Source: Mageeibacillus sp. UBA1243
GTDB taxonomy: Bacteria; Bacillota; Clostridia; UBA1212
NCBI GenBank assembly: GCA_002308595.1
Contig: DBWH01000067.1
Location: 16,689 to 37,793, forward strand
Length of the DNA: 21,105 nt
Direction of reading: 5' to 3'
The notes under the pieces were generated by a model. It searched no databases, was not told where the DNA came from, and saw nothing but the letters and a program-made list of their open reading frames with translations. Both the position numbers and the translations under genes were made by a program. Below, piece by piece: positions 15,201-21,064 of the stretch. The stretch's first letter is position 1, and each line of letters opens with the position of its first letter.

Positions 15201-15889
15201 AGGAACCCGACCTCTATGTCGCGAAGTTCGTTCTTGAGCTTCAGGAACTGCTCGGCGCCCTCTGCCTGCTTTTTGAGGATCACAATCTGCTTTTCGAGCT
15301 CCGAGATCATCGCGTTGATGACGACGAAGTTCTGCTCGGCCTTGTTGAGGTTGAGCTCGCACTCGTGCTTTCTGATGCGGTACGTCGCGATGCCGGACGC
15401 CTCTTCAAATATCTTTCTGCGGTCCTCGGACTTGCTGCTGAGGATAGCGTCGACCTTGCCCTGTCCGATGATTGAATAACTCTCTCTGCCTATACCGGAG
15501 TCCGCGAAAAGGAGGAAAATATCCTTAAGACGCGAACGTTTGCCGTTTACGATATAGTCGCTCTCGCCGGAGCGGAAGAGACGCCTTGTAACCTTGACCT
15601 CATCGTAGGGAGCGTTCAGGGTGCCGTCGGTGTTGTCGATTGTTATGGATACTTCCGCAAAGCTGACAGGTTTCCTTCTGTCGGTTCCGGAGAAGATCAT
15701 GTCCTCCATCTTGCCGCCGCGGAGGTCCTTCGAACTCTGCTCACCGAGAACCCATCTCACGGCATCCGAAATGTTGCTCTTACCGCTTCCGTTCGGTCCG
15801 ACAACGGCTGTGATACCGCCTCCGAACTCAATCACGGTCTTTTCGGCGAAGGACTTGAATCCTTGCATTTCAATTCGTTTGAAGTACAT
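12296..15889 (-). CDS. smc: Chromosome segregation/condensin ATPase SMC
   Basis: The product has 1197 residues, full length for bacterial SMC. Two SMC arms with ScpA/ScpB form a ring that extrudes DNA loops and resolves sister origins. Walker A GPNGSGKSN is at 31-39. Two long coiled coils (about 170-500 and 680-1000) flank a hinge (about 510-660, GKGIYGAVAQVITVD...GNNFQDII). The ABC signature LSGGERAF (S1100) and Walker B CILDEVESALDD (D1127, E1128) close the head. All catalytic residues are present. The ribosome binding site is weak (AAAGGT). rnc, which often precedes smc, is absent; sua5 is upstream instead. Confidence 0.97.
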   Translation of the reverse strand: MYFKRIEMQGFKSFAEKTVIEFGGGITAVVGPNGSGKSNISDAVRWVLGEQSSKDLRGGKMEDMIFSGTDRRKPVSFAEVSITIDNTDGTLNAPYDEVKVTRRLFRSGESDYIVNGKRSRLKDIFLLFADSGIGRESYSIIGQGKVDAILSSKSEDRRKIFEEASGIATYRIRKHECELNLNKAEQNFVVINAMISELEKQIVILKKQAEGAEQFLKLKNELRDIEVGFLVHAIAEADAKLTEIKGKVDVVNNEILDGEREAELARAANERLNRLYENLEEDYKESREGAYEQARSITENEAAIKVNLQHIESLKNEIARMKAENVEKGRLTETNTKRISELEEERKEIEKDLRTLAADIDRAQRRLDIVIRAISGDSATASELNKKIVDERLAVERLKSGNAMLARQNEIYEARIKEINDEIEARRLELKDAKENLDELLARFDAESETLKKLGESLTAANDAKNAAETEIAEKNGLIKELKTDIDSCGAQLKLLREMEENFEGYARSVKEILTLCRNNEKFGKGIYGAVAQVITVDKRDEAAISVALGNNFQDIITEDENSAKLAIEYLRANNLGRATFQPLSAVNARYIDGDTNAKLKKQRGFVGIASNIVSYEPMYESVVGSLLGRVAVFEDIDTAIAAARAFRYAFICVSRDGDILRPSGSITGGSPEKNRRGSALSRTREIPEYEKRLADGEKKHDALVKSVETLEAVVREENGNISDLSQKMRKSEVLVAGLTADLAARKRVFDENAEREKKLTEEIDGKKLLISEGKEKIAVQDAEIEKLSKDISGIAAELEKLEESARELNGEKERRQDEITALRIKQADAGNGKTRTDDEIRRLKEEIELGAEYAETVKIRSEEAEQTQKEILAENERLEKELEKSRVLKESLEKECAENEAKRKQNSERIREGINKINEISAKMSVLRDESGRLESQKMRHEHDVDYNKARLFDEYELTFTDAYKLTGGAAPENPQWAKGRILELRNGIKRLGNVNVASIEDLRESSERFKFLSEQKKDCEDAIAKLNKMRDGLNSVMEKQFRDQFKLIRDNFKYVFSELFGGGTADVVLEDESRCLDCGIDIIAKPPGKKLSNILLLSGGERAFTAIALLFAILRMKPTPFCILDEVESALDDSNVYRFASYTRGLSDETQFILITHRKGTMEAADSLYGVTMEEKGVSKVISVKMTDKEARKKN

Positions 15890-15973
15890 CTTTTACCTTT
15901 CGTCAGGACCTGCGGTAACGTTCCGCCCGTCCCGGTTTATGTTATAGGGCCCGTTGCCCCTCAAAATGCGTTG

Positions 15974-17110
15974 TCAGTTGCCGCCAATGTCAATCACGCA
16001 TCCGCCCGCGGCCCTGTAAAGCCTGTTCATCAGCGCGTTGCCCACGCCCGTCTGCGGAAAAGCCTCCGCAAGGACCACGTCAACACCTTTTTTGTCAAAA
16101 TCCCTCAGCGCCCCGTAGAGCAGGTGCGTCACCGTCAGCAGGTCGTCTCTCGTTCCCGCGTAAACCACGGTAAAGCGTTTTTCGTCGTACGCTCCGGCGC
16201 CCTCTTTTGTCGTAAAAATGCCTACTTTCTTACCGTTTCCGGCCTCTTTTTCGGCCTCTTTTTCGATGAAGGCTCTTATGCCGCCAATGTCGCTCCCGTC
16301 ATATATCCTTACCTCAGCGTCAGGCGAGTAGTGGGTGTATTTCATTCCGGGAGACCTTGGCGTCTCGCCCTTTTTCGGCGCTTTCTTCCAGTCGGGAAGT
16401 TCGCCCTTTCCGAGCACCTTTATAACGTCCTCAAGCGTCACGGCGCCGGGTCTTAATATTGCGGGAACGTCGCCCGTTATGTCAAGCACCGTCGATTCGA
16501 CGCCTACCCTGCAGTCGCCGCCGTCGATGATCACGTCGACCCTTCCGAAAAGGTCCTTGATGACGTGCTCAGCTTTTGAGGGGCTGGGCTTGCCGGAAAG
16601 ATTTGCGGAGGGAGCCGCTATCGGGACACCCGAGAGCCTTATAAGCTCAAGCGCTATCTTATTGTCGGGCATTCTGATGCCCACCGTCGGGAGCCCGCAG
16701 GAGACCTCGTCGGGAACCGCCGGATCCCTGTCCGCTATCATTGTGAGCGGTCCTGGCCAGTAAGCGTTTCCGAGAAGAGCAATGCGTTTTCTCTGCTCCT
16801 CGCCGCCCCTGCAGATGATGTTCAGCATGTCGTAACCGGCAATGTGAACTATGAGAGGGTTGTCGGCAGGTCTGCCCTTGGCGATAAATATGTTTTTCAC
16901 CGCCTCGCTGTCGAAGGCGTTTGCTCCGAGCCCGTAAACCGTCTCGGTCGGGAAGCACACAAGGCCGCCCTTCTTTATAACTTCGGCGCAGTACTTAAGC
17001 TTTTCCGGGTCGGGATCGTCCCTCGAGAGCTTAATCACAACCGTGTTTTTTGCCTTGTTTTCGGCAAATCCGTCAGCTGCTCCGCCGGTTTTTTCGTCAG
17101 TCCTGGTCAT
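15974..17110 (-). CDS. Threonylcarbamoyl-AMP synthase (Sua5/YwlC) with C-terminal Sua5 domain
   Basis: The product has 378 residues from the ATG at 17110. It makes threonylcarbamoyl-AMP from Thr, bicarbonate and ATP, the first step of t6A37 tRNA modification. The YrdC core contains KKGGLVCFPTETVYGLGANAF, KGRPADNPLIVHI, the SCGLPTVGIRMP block, APSANLSGKPSPS and GVESTVLDI. The Sua5 domain follows after a linker (PGMKYTHYSPDAEVRIY). The start is uncertain: ATGs at 17119 and 17128 and a TTG at 17140 are in frame. 17110 was preferred because GGAG lies 9 nt upstream, and it still overlaps the prfA stop by 14 nt. The last codons (IGGN) and the start region both carry copies of the iterated word. The usual prmC between prfA and sua5 is missing. 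Confidence 0.92.
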   Translation of the reverse strand: MTRTDEKTGGAADGFAENKAKNTVVIKLSRDDPDPEKLKYCAEVIKKGGLVCFPTETVYGLGANAFDSEAVKNIFIAKGRPADNPLIVHIAGYDMLNIICRGGEEQRKRIALLGNAYWPGPLTMIADRDPAVPDEVSCGLPTVGIRMPDNKIALELIRLSGVPIAAPSANLSGKPSPSKAEHVIKDLFGRVDVIIDGGDCRVGVESTVLDITGDVPAILRPGAVTLEDVIKVLGKGELPDWKKAPKKGETPRSPGMKYTHYSPDAEVRIYDGSDIGGIRAFIEKEAEKEAGNGKKVGIFTTKEGAGAYDEKRFTVVYAGTRDDLLTVTHLLYGALRDFDKKGVDVVLAEAFPQTGVGNALMNRLYRAAGGCVIDIGGN

Positions 17111-18194
17111 TGGCGTCATCTCCGGCATTCCCTCCCGCAAGTCTGTCAGCTCCGTCAGCGGCGCTCAGGCGGTCGATCATATCGTCAAGCTTCCCGTCCA
17201 CAAACTCGGTCAGGTAATATGCCGTATATCCTATTCTGTGGTCTGTAATGCGGTTCTGCGTGTAGTTGTAGGTTCTGATACGCTGGCTTCTGTCACCGCT
17301 GCCCACCTGGTTTTTGCGATCCTGCGATTCGCTCGATTTTTTCTCGCTCTCGTAGAGGTCCTTTAGCCTCGCCCTGAGAACCTTGAAGGCGCGCTCCTTG
17401 TTTTTAATCTGCGACCGCTGGTCCTGGCACGTTACAACTATGCCCGTCGGTCTGTGTGTAAGTCTTATCGCGGATTCGGTCTTGTTAATGTGCTGTCCGC
17501 CCGCGCCGCCCGATCTGTACGTGTCAACGTCGACCTCGTTCGGGTCAAGCTCAAATTCGTCATCATCGGACTCCGGGAACACGGCAACCGTAGCCGCGCT
17601 CGTATGAATCCTGCCGCCCGCCTCTGTCTGCGGGACTCTCTGCACCCTGTGCACGCCGCTCTCGTACTTCATGCGTCCGTAAACGCCCTTGCCCTCAACC
17701 GTGAACACGATTTCCTTGAAACCGCCAATCTCAGTTTCGTTCGAATCCGCGACGGACACCTGCCAGCCGCGCCCTTCGGCGTACTTTGTGTACATTCTGA
17801 AGAGGACTGCCGCGAAAAGGGCCGCCTCCTCTCCTCCCGTTCCCGCTCTGATTTCCATGACGACGTCGCGGTTTGCGGAAGGGTCATTGGCTTTAAGCAG
17901 CTCCGTGAGAACCGCCTTAAGCCTCTCCGACTCCTGTTTTGCGCTGAGCATCTGTTCCTCGGCAAGCATCTTGAAGTCCCTGTCGCTCTCCGGGTCGTTC
18001 ATCACCGTTTCGGCGTCTTCCATCTCGGCAACGGCGGCCTTGTAGGCTCTGAACGTTTCAACCGTCTCTCTCAGCGACGCAAGCTCGGTCGCGGTCTTTC
18101 TGTATCTTTCGCTGTCCGAAAGCACCTCGGGCTCAGTCAGAAGATGCTCAAGTTCCTCATATTTGTTTTCGCACTCATAAAGCCTGTCGAGCAT
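17097..18194 (-). CDS. prfA: Peptide chain release factor 1
   Basis: The product has 365 residues. It reads UAA and UAG stop codons and triggers peptide release. The GGQ catalytic motif is at 232-234 (SGGAGGQHINKTESA). The stop-codon-reading P-x-T motif is P188-Q189-T190 (VPQTEAGG), where most RF1 proteins have PAT; it is not the SPF of RF2, so the RF1 assignment holds. The N-terminal coiled domain begins MLDRLYECENKYEEL. The C-terminus ends in a Gly/Asp-rich tail (AGGNAGDDANDQD) slightly longer than usual, and its final codons contain the start of sua5. The ribosome binding site is weak (AGAAAGAAG). It follows recR after 56 nt. Confidence 0.97.
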   Translation of the reverse strand: MLDRLYECENKYEELEHLLTEPEVLSDSERYRKTATELASLRETVETFRAYKAAVAEMEDAETVMNDPESDRDFKMLAEEQMLSAKQESERLKAVLTELLKANDPSANRDVVMEIRAGTGGEEAALFAAVLFRMYTKYAEGRGWQVSVADSNETEIGGFKEIVFTVEGKGVYGRMKYESGVHRVQRVPQTEAGGRIHTSAATVAVFPESDDDEFELDPNEVDVDTYRSGGAGGQHINKTESAIRLTHRPTGIVVTCQDQRSQIKNKERAFKVLRARLKDLYESEKKSSESQDRKNQVGSGDRSQRIRTYNYTQNRITDHRIGYTAYYLTEFVDGKLDDMIDRLSAADGADRLAGGNAGDDANDQD

Positions 18195-18250
18195 ACTTCT
18201 TTCTCAAAACGCATCAAATGCCCCGTAACGCAGCCGGAATTTGCCTATAT

Positions 18251-18850
18251 TCAGGAGATTTTTGTTCTTCCGGCAAGCGCCTTGGCGAGTGTGATCTCGT
18301 CTGCATAGATGATGTCGCCGCCGACCGGAAGTCCGTGAGCGATACGCGTTACCTCCACGCCAAGGGGAGCCAGTATCTTTGCGATATACATTGCCGTAGT
18401 CTCGCCCTCAACAGTAAGGTTTGTCGCGACAATGACCTCTTTGACGCTGCCGTCAATCCTTGCGACAAGCTCTCTCAGCTTGATATCGTCGGGTTTGATG
18501 CCCTTCGAAGGCGAGATGACCCCGTGGAGCACGTGGTACCTGCCGCGGAACTCCATAGAGCGCTCGATGCTGACAACGTCTCTCGGGTCCTCGACAACGC
18601 AGATTACCGACTTGTCCCTGCCCGGATTGGCGCAGATATCGCAAATTTCCTTGTCGGACATGTTCTGGCAGATCTTGCAGAAGCAAAGCGTCTGTTTCGC
18701 GCGCAGCATGGTCTCGGCAAAGGACCTTACTTCCTCTTCGCTGAGTGAAAGCAGGTGGAACGCGACCCTCTGAGCCGATTTTTTACCGACTCCCGGCAGC
18801 TCCGAAAACTTCTCTATAAGCGCTGCGACGCTCTCGGAATAAAGAGCCAT
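18251..18850 (-). CDS. recR: Recombination mediator protein RecR
   Basis: The product has 199 residues, the family length. It works with RecO (and RecF) to load RecA onto SSB-coated single-stranded gaps. It has an N-terminal HhH region (ELPGVGKKSAQRVAFHLL), a four-cysteine zinc finger (C58, C61, C70, C73 in CKIC...CDIC), a Toprim domain starting at ICVVEDPRD (about 83-91), and the C-terminal Walker-like RIAHGLPVGGDIIYADEITLAKAL. GGAGG precedes the ATG by 5 nt. It is 21 nt after ybaB, the classical pair. The dnaX gene that normally starts this operon is not upstream here. Confidence 0.97.
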   Translation of the reverse strand: MALYSESVAALIEKFSELPGVGKKSAQRVAFHLLSLSEEEVRSFAETMLRAKQTLCFCKICQNMSDKEICDICANPGRDKSVICVVEDPRDVVSIERSMEFRGRYHVLHGVISPSKGIKPDDIKLRELVARIDGSVKEVIVATNLTVEGETTAMYIAKILAPLGVEVTRIAHGLPVGGDIIYADEITLAKALAGRTKIS

Positions 18851-18871
18851 TTTTGCCTCCGTTTAAAGCCT

Positions 18872-19243
18872 TCAGCCGCCGAGAGCAGCCGTGTACTTGT
18901 CCATTTTCTCGTGTGTGATCTCGTCAATCTTGTTCGCCGCATCGCTGAAAGCCGCAACGATCATATCTTGGAGCATCTCAACGTCATCCGGGTCAACAAC
19001 CTCGGGCTTGATTTCGATCGACTCGACGCTCTTGTCGCCCTTCATCTTAATAACAACGGCACCGCCGCCGGACGTTCCCTCAAAAACAGTCTCGTTTATC
19101 TCTTCCTGCTCTTTCTGCATCTCGCTCTGCATACGCTGAGCCTGCTTGAGCATCTGCTGCATGTTGCCGCCGCCCATATTAAAGCCGCCGCCCTGCTGGC
19201 CGCCTCTCGATCTTCCAAAGCCGCCTCTCATTCCGCTCGACAT
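18872..19243 (-). CDS. YbaB/EbfC family nucleoid-associated protein
   Basis: The product has 123 residues. The family forms dimers that bind DNA and affect nucleoid structure and recR-linked repair. The core runs from NMQQMLKQAQRMQSEM to KMDKYTAALGG, with the signature FEGTSGGGAVVIKMKGD and a VDPDDVEMLQDMI helix. The first 30 or so residues are a Gly/Arg/Gln/Met-rich extension (RGGFGRSRGGQQGGG), probably disordered and able to touch nucleic acid. The ribosome binding site is a distant AAGGA, so initiation may be modest. It is the first gene of the leftward block and lies behind a near-consensus promoter. Confidence 0.93.
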   Translation of the reverse strand: MSSGMRGGFGRSRGGQQGGGFNMGGGNMQQMLKQAQRMQSEMQKEQEEINETVFEGTSGGGAVVIKMKGDKSVESIEIKPEVVDPDDVEMLQDMIVAAFSDAANKIDEITHEKMDKYTAALGG

Positions 19244-19307
19244 AGTTCATACCGTCCTTTTTTCATGATTTAACTCGCAATTTTGAACAGGCCAAAATTA
19301 ACACTTT

Positions 19308-19336
19308 ATTATATCACGAAGCCGCCCCTTAATCAA
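19308..19336 (-). promoter_or_regulatory. sigma-A promoter for the ybaB-recR-prfA-sua5 operon
   Basis: Perfect TATAAT on the minus strand (19308-19313) and TTGATT (19331-19336) with a 17-nt spacer. Initiation is expected near 19301, giving a leader of about 58 nt. It probably drives ybaB, recR, prfA and sua5, and perhaps genes beyond. Confidence 0.8.
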
Positions 19337-19347
19337 GATTTTTAACA

Positions 19348-19355
19348 CGCCAATG
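19348..19355 (+). repeat. iterated word core CGCCAATG upstream of the ybaB promoter
   Basis: Eight-base core with A instead of C at the first position of the 9-mer. It lies 11 nt upstream of the ybaB -35 box. Confidence 0.55.
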
Positions 19356-19388
19356 CGTCCCTTTCCGCCCTCATTTTCCCGCTTCTTT

Positions 19389-19416
19389 GCGCCCTCTCAG
19401 CTAAAACGGAGGGCGC
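19389..19416. repeat. 8-bp GC hairpin in the ybaB/surface-protein gap
   Basis: GCGCCCTC (19389-19396) and GAGGGCGC (19409-19416) pair perfectly across a 12-base loop. No T-run follows on either strand. It sits just past the terminator of the surface-protein gene and could be a secondary stop or a 3'-end protecting hairpin. Confidence 0.45.
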
Positions 19417-19420
19417 GCCG

Positions 19421-19463
19421 AAAACAAAAACGGAGAACATCAAAAGACATTCTCCGCCTTTTT
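19421..19463. terminator. bidirectional terminator downstream of the surface-protein gene
   Basis: CGGAGAA (19431-19437) and TTCTCCG (19450-19456) form a 7-bp stem. On the minus strand it is followed by TTTTTGTTTT (19421-19430), which ends the surface-protein mRNA. On the plus strand CC and then TTTTT (19459-19463) follow, so it can act in both directions. Confidence 0.85.
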
Positions 19464-19495
19464 CTAAGGACCGGTCTTATCGGTCACGGTTTCCC

Positions 19496-20896
19496 TCAGT
19501 GTTTTCTTTTAATAACCGCAACTGCCGCAAGTGCAATGAGTGCAAAGCCGCCGCCAATGACACCGCCGCATCCCTTCTTGCCGCTTTCTTCCTTCGGCTT
19601 CACGGTTGTTTCTTCGGTTATAGGCTTGGCGGTACTCTCGCCGGGAGTCTCGGTCGGAGCCGCGTCGGGCGTATCGGTCGGATTCTGCGTTGCCGGAGGA
19701 TCCGTGGGCTCAGGTGTTGCCGCGGGCTCGGGTGTTGCGTAATTCGGGTCCTCATCACCAAGGTAAATCGTTATGTTCGGAGCGCCTTTCGAGCTGCTTC
19801 CGATGAATCCGTAAACCTCGATGTCCTCAGGTTCAAGGTCTTCTCTCACCATGCCGGAGCCGAGAACAAAATGCTGGCCTTCGCCGTCAGGGTAAGCCGG
19901 GTTCTCCGCACAGATAAATCTGATCGTATAGTATCCCGCAGGGAACGACTTGCCGCCAAAAGAAACCTCCTGGAGCGCGTTGCTGAAACAGATCTGACGG
20001 CCCGTCCAGACAACGTTGTCGTCGTTGTCAACGACCTCTATATCAAGATAAACCTCGTTTTCAGAGCAGTAAGCGAAGAAAGAGAATCCTACCATCCAGC
20101 CCTCGGGGAGTTCGAAATAAACCTCAAGCGCATCGTCGATATTGTAGGGATGCATCCAGTAGCCCGTATCGGTGGCCTGTTTGGTGTCAAACAGCGGATA
20201 CGTTCCCGAATGAATAACCGCAGGTTCAGGCGTCGCAGCAGCCACACCGTTTGTGATTCTCTCAGCGGAAATGTGGTAGCCGCCCGTAAACTTTGCAAGG
20301 GACGCAGCATCGAGAATGCAGTAAGGAGTGTCCTGCGCGCCGGTGTATGCCTTGGCGTCTTCTTCTTTTTCGAAGAAAGCAATCCATGCAACATCGATCT
20401 GGTCTCCGTCCGAAACAACCGCCTCATCTTCAAGAAGCTCAGCTTCTGCATCGCGGTCGGACTCAAGCGGGTCAAACCTTATCGTTGACGTGTTTTTGTA
20501 GCTTTCGGAATCCCAGATGGAATCAAGCGTCGTGCTCTGGGCAACAGCCGAGCAGTCTATGATAGCGGTCTCCCAGTTCTTGCTGAAGTTGTAAGTGACC
20601 GGCACAAACGGCTCAGCAGCCGGGCTGACGTAAAGCTGTCCCTTAAAAGGAACGCCCGTATTGTCAACTTCGCTGATCGTTCTGTATCTGATAGCCGCCC
20701 ACTTCACGGTGTCGGGATCGATGTTCGCGTGCTTTCCTTCGGAACTGAACTTAAACGTGGCATAAGGGTCGTTTCCCGTTGCCGTAAATCTGACGTAATC
20801 AGCCTCGTCCTCCTCGGCATACGCAAAAGTCATTCCCGAAACGAGAAGACCCGCCAATAAGGTCAAACTGATCAAAACAGCCAAAAACTTTTTCAC
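19496..20896 (-). CDS. Secreted, stalked surface protein with C-terminal membrane anchor
   Basis: The product has 466 residues from the GTG at 20896, chosen because GGAGGAGGG (20904-20912) lies upstream and the signal peptide starts there; longer in-frame readings would run upstream through the predicted promoter. The signal peptide is VKKFLAVLISLTLLAGLLVSGMTFAYA. The ectodomain (about 30-380) is beta-rich and aromatic, with two similar-looking parts (KWAAIRYRT..., WMHPYNIDDALEVYFELPEGW); I do not recognise a named domain, though a carbohydrate-binding beta-sandwich is plausible. A Thr/Pro/Glu stalk (TPEPAATPEPTDPPATQN and onward) follows. The C-terminus is KKGCGGVIGGG, a hydrophobic helix and KRKH. 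There is no LPXTG, so anchoring is by the helix or by an unrecognised sorting signal. It is a single-gene unit with its own promoter and terminator. Confidence 0.85.
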   Translation of the reverse strand: MKKFLAVLISLTLLAGLLVSGMTFAYAEEDEADYVRFTATGNDPYATFKFSSEGKHANIDPDTVKWAAIRYRTISEVDNTGVPFKGQLYVSPAAEPFVPVTYNFSKNWETAIIDCSAVAQSTTLDSIWDSESYKNTSTIRFDPLESDRDAEAELLEDEAVVSDGDQIDVAWIAFFEKEEDAKAYTGAQDTPYCILDAASLAKFTGGYHISAERITNGVAAATPEPAVIHSGTYPLFDTKQATDTGYWMHPYNIDDALEVYFELPEGWMVGFSFFAYCSENEVYLDIEVVDNDDNVVWTGRQICFSNALQEVSFGGKSFPAGYYTIRFICAENPAYPDGEGQHFVLGSGMVREDLEPEDIEVYGFIGSSSKGAPNITIYLGDEDPNYATPEPAATPEPTDPPATQNPTDTPDAAPTETPGESTAKPITEETTVKPKEESGKKGCGGVIGGGFALIALAAVAVIKRKH

Positions 20897-20945
20897 AATA
20901 ACTCCCTCCTCCTGAAACGGATGTTTTAAAATGTTTGCTGCCCGT

Positions 20946-20975
20946 ATTTTACCATTTACAGAGCCGCCTTCGCAA
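20946..20975 (-). promoter_or_regulatory. candidate promoter of the surface-protein gene
   Basis: TAAAAT on the minus strand (20946-20951) with TTGCGA (20970-20975) 18 nt upstream, four of six matches at -35. Initiation near 20939 leaves a leader of about 43 nt that includes the strong ribosome binding site. Confidence 0.5.
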
Positions 20976-20985
20976 GAGCTTTGCA

Positions 20986-20994
20986 CCGCCAATG
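20986..20994 (+). repeat. iterated word CCGCCAATG, between divergent promoters
   Basis: Exact 9-mer, 10 nt upstream of the candidate -35 of the surface-protein gene and 23 nt upstream of the tRNA promoter -35. Confidence 0.7.
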
Positions 20995-21017
20995 CCCCTC
21001 TCCCCCAAAAAAAATTC

Positions 21018-21046
21018 TTGACAACCCGCCAATGCAGATGTAGAAT
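21018..21046 (+). promoter_or_regulatory. near-perfect sigma-A promoter of the tRNA gene
   Basis: TTGACA (21018-21023), a 17-nt spacer and TAGAAT (21041-21046). The start would be near 21053, about 12 nt before the mature tRNA. An AT-rich A-run (21007-21014) just upstream resembles an UP element. The spacer contains a full copy of the iterated word (21026-21034). Confidence 0.85.
21026..21034 (+). repeat. iterated word CCGCCAATG inside the tRNA promoter spacer
   Basis: Exact 9-mer lying wholly between the -35 and -10 boxes of the tRNA promoter, which normally has no sequence constraint. Confidence 0.7.
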
Positions 21047-21064
21047 ACTACGGCAAATTAACAA

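Larger units (their letters stand above)
19244..19495. other. intergenic region between ybaB and the surface-protein gene
   Basis: 252 nt without a supported gene. It contains the ybaB promoter (19308-19336), a core copy of the iterated word (19348-19355), a GC hairpin (19389-19416) and a bidirectional terminator (19421-19463). Confidence 0.7.

Noticed and set aside
15890..15973. Possible promoter (TATAAC near 15939) before smc
   Set aside because: No -35 at an acceptable distance and only a moderate -10. smc may instead be read from the upstream operon.
19499..20488. Plus-strand open frame of 329 codons opposite the surface protein
   Set aside because: Antisense to a gene with a signal peptide, stalk and anchor. 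The translation is Arg-rich and has no recognisable domain.
20897..21064. Longer N-terminus for the surface protein reaching to 21064
   Set aside because: It would run across the candidate promoter and bury the signal peptide. The GTG at 20896 has an excellent ribosome binding site.
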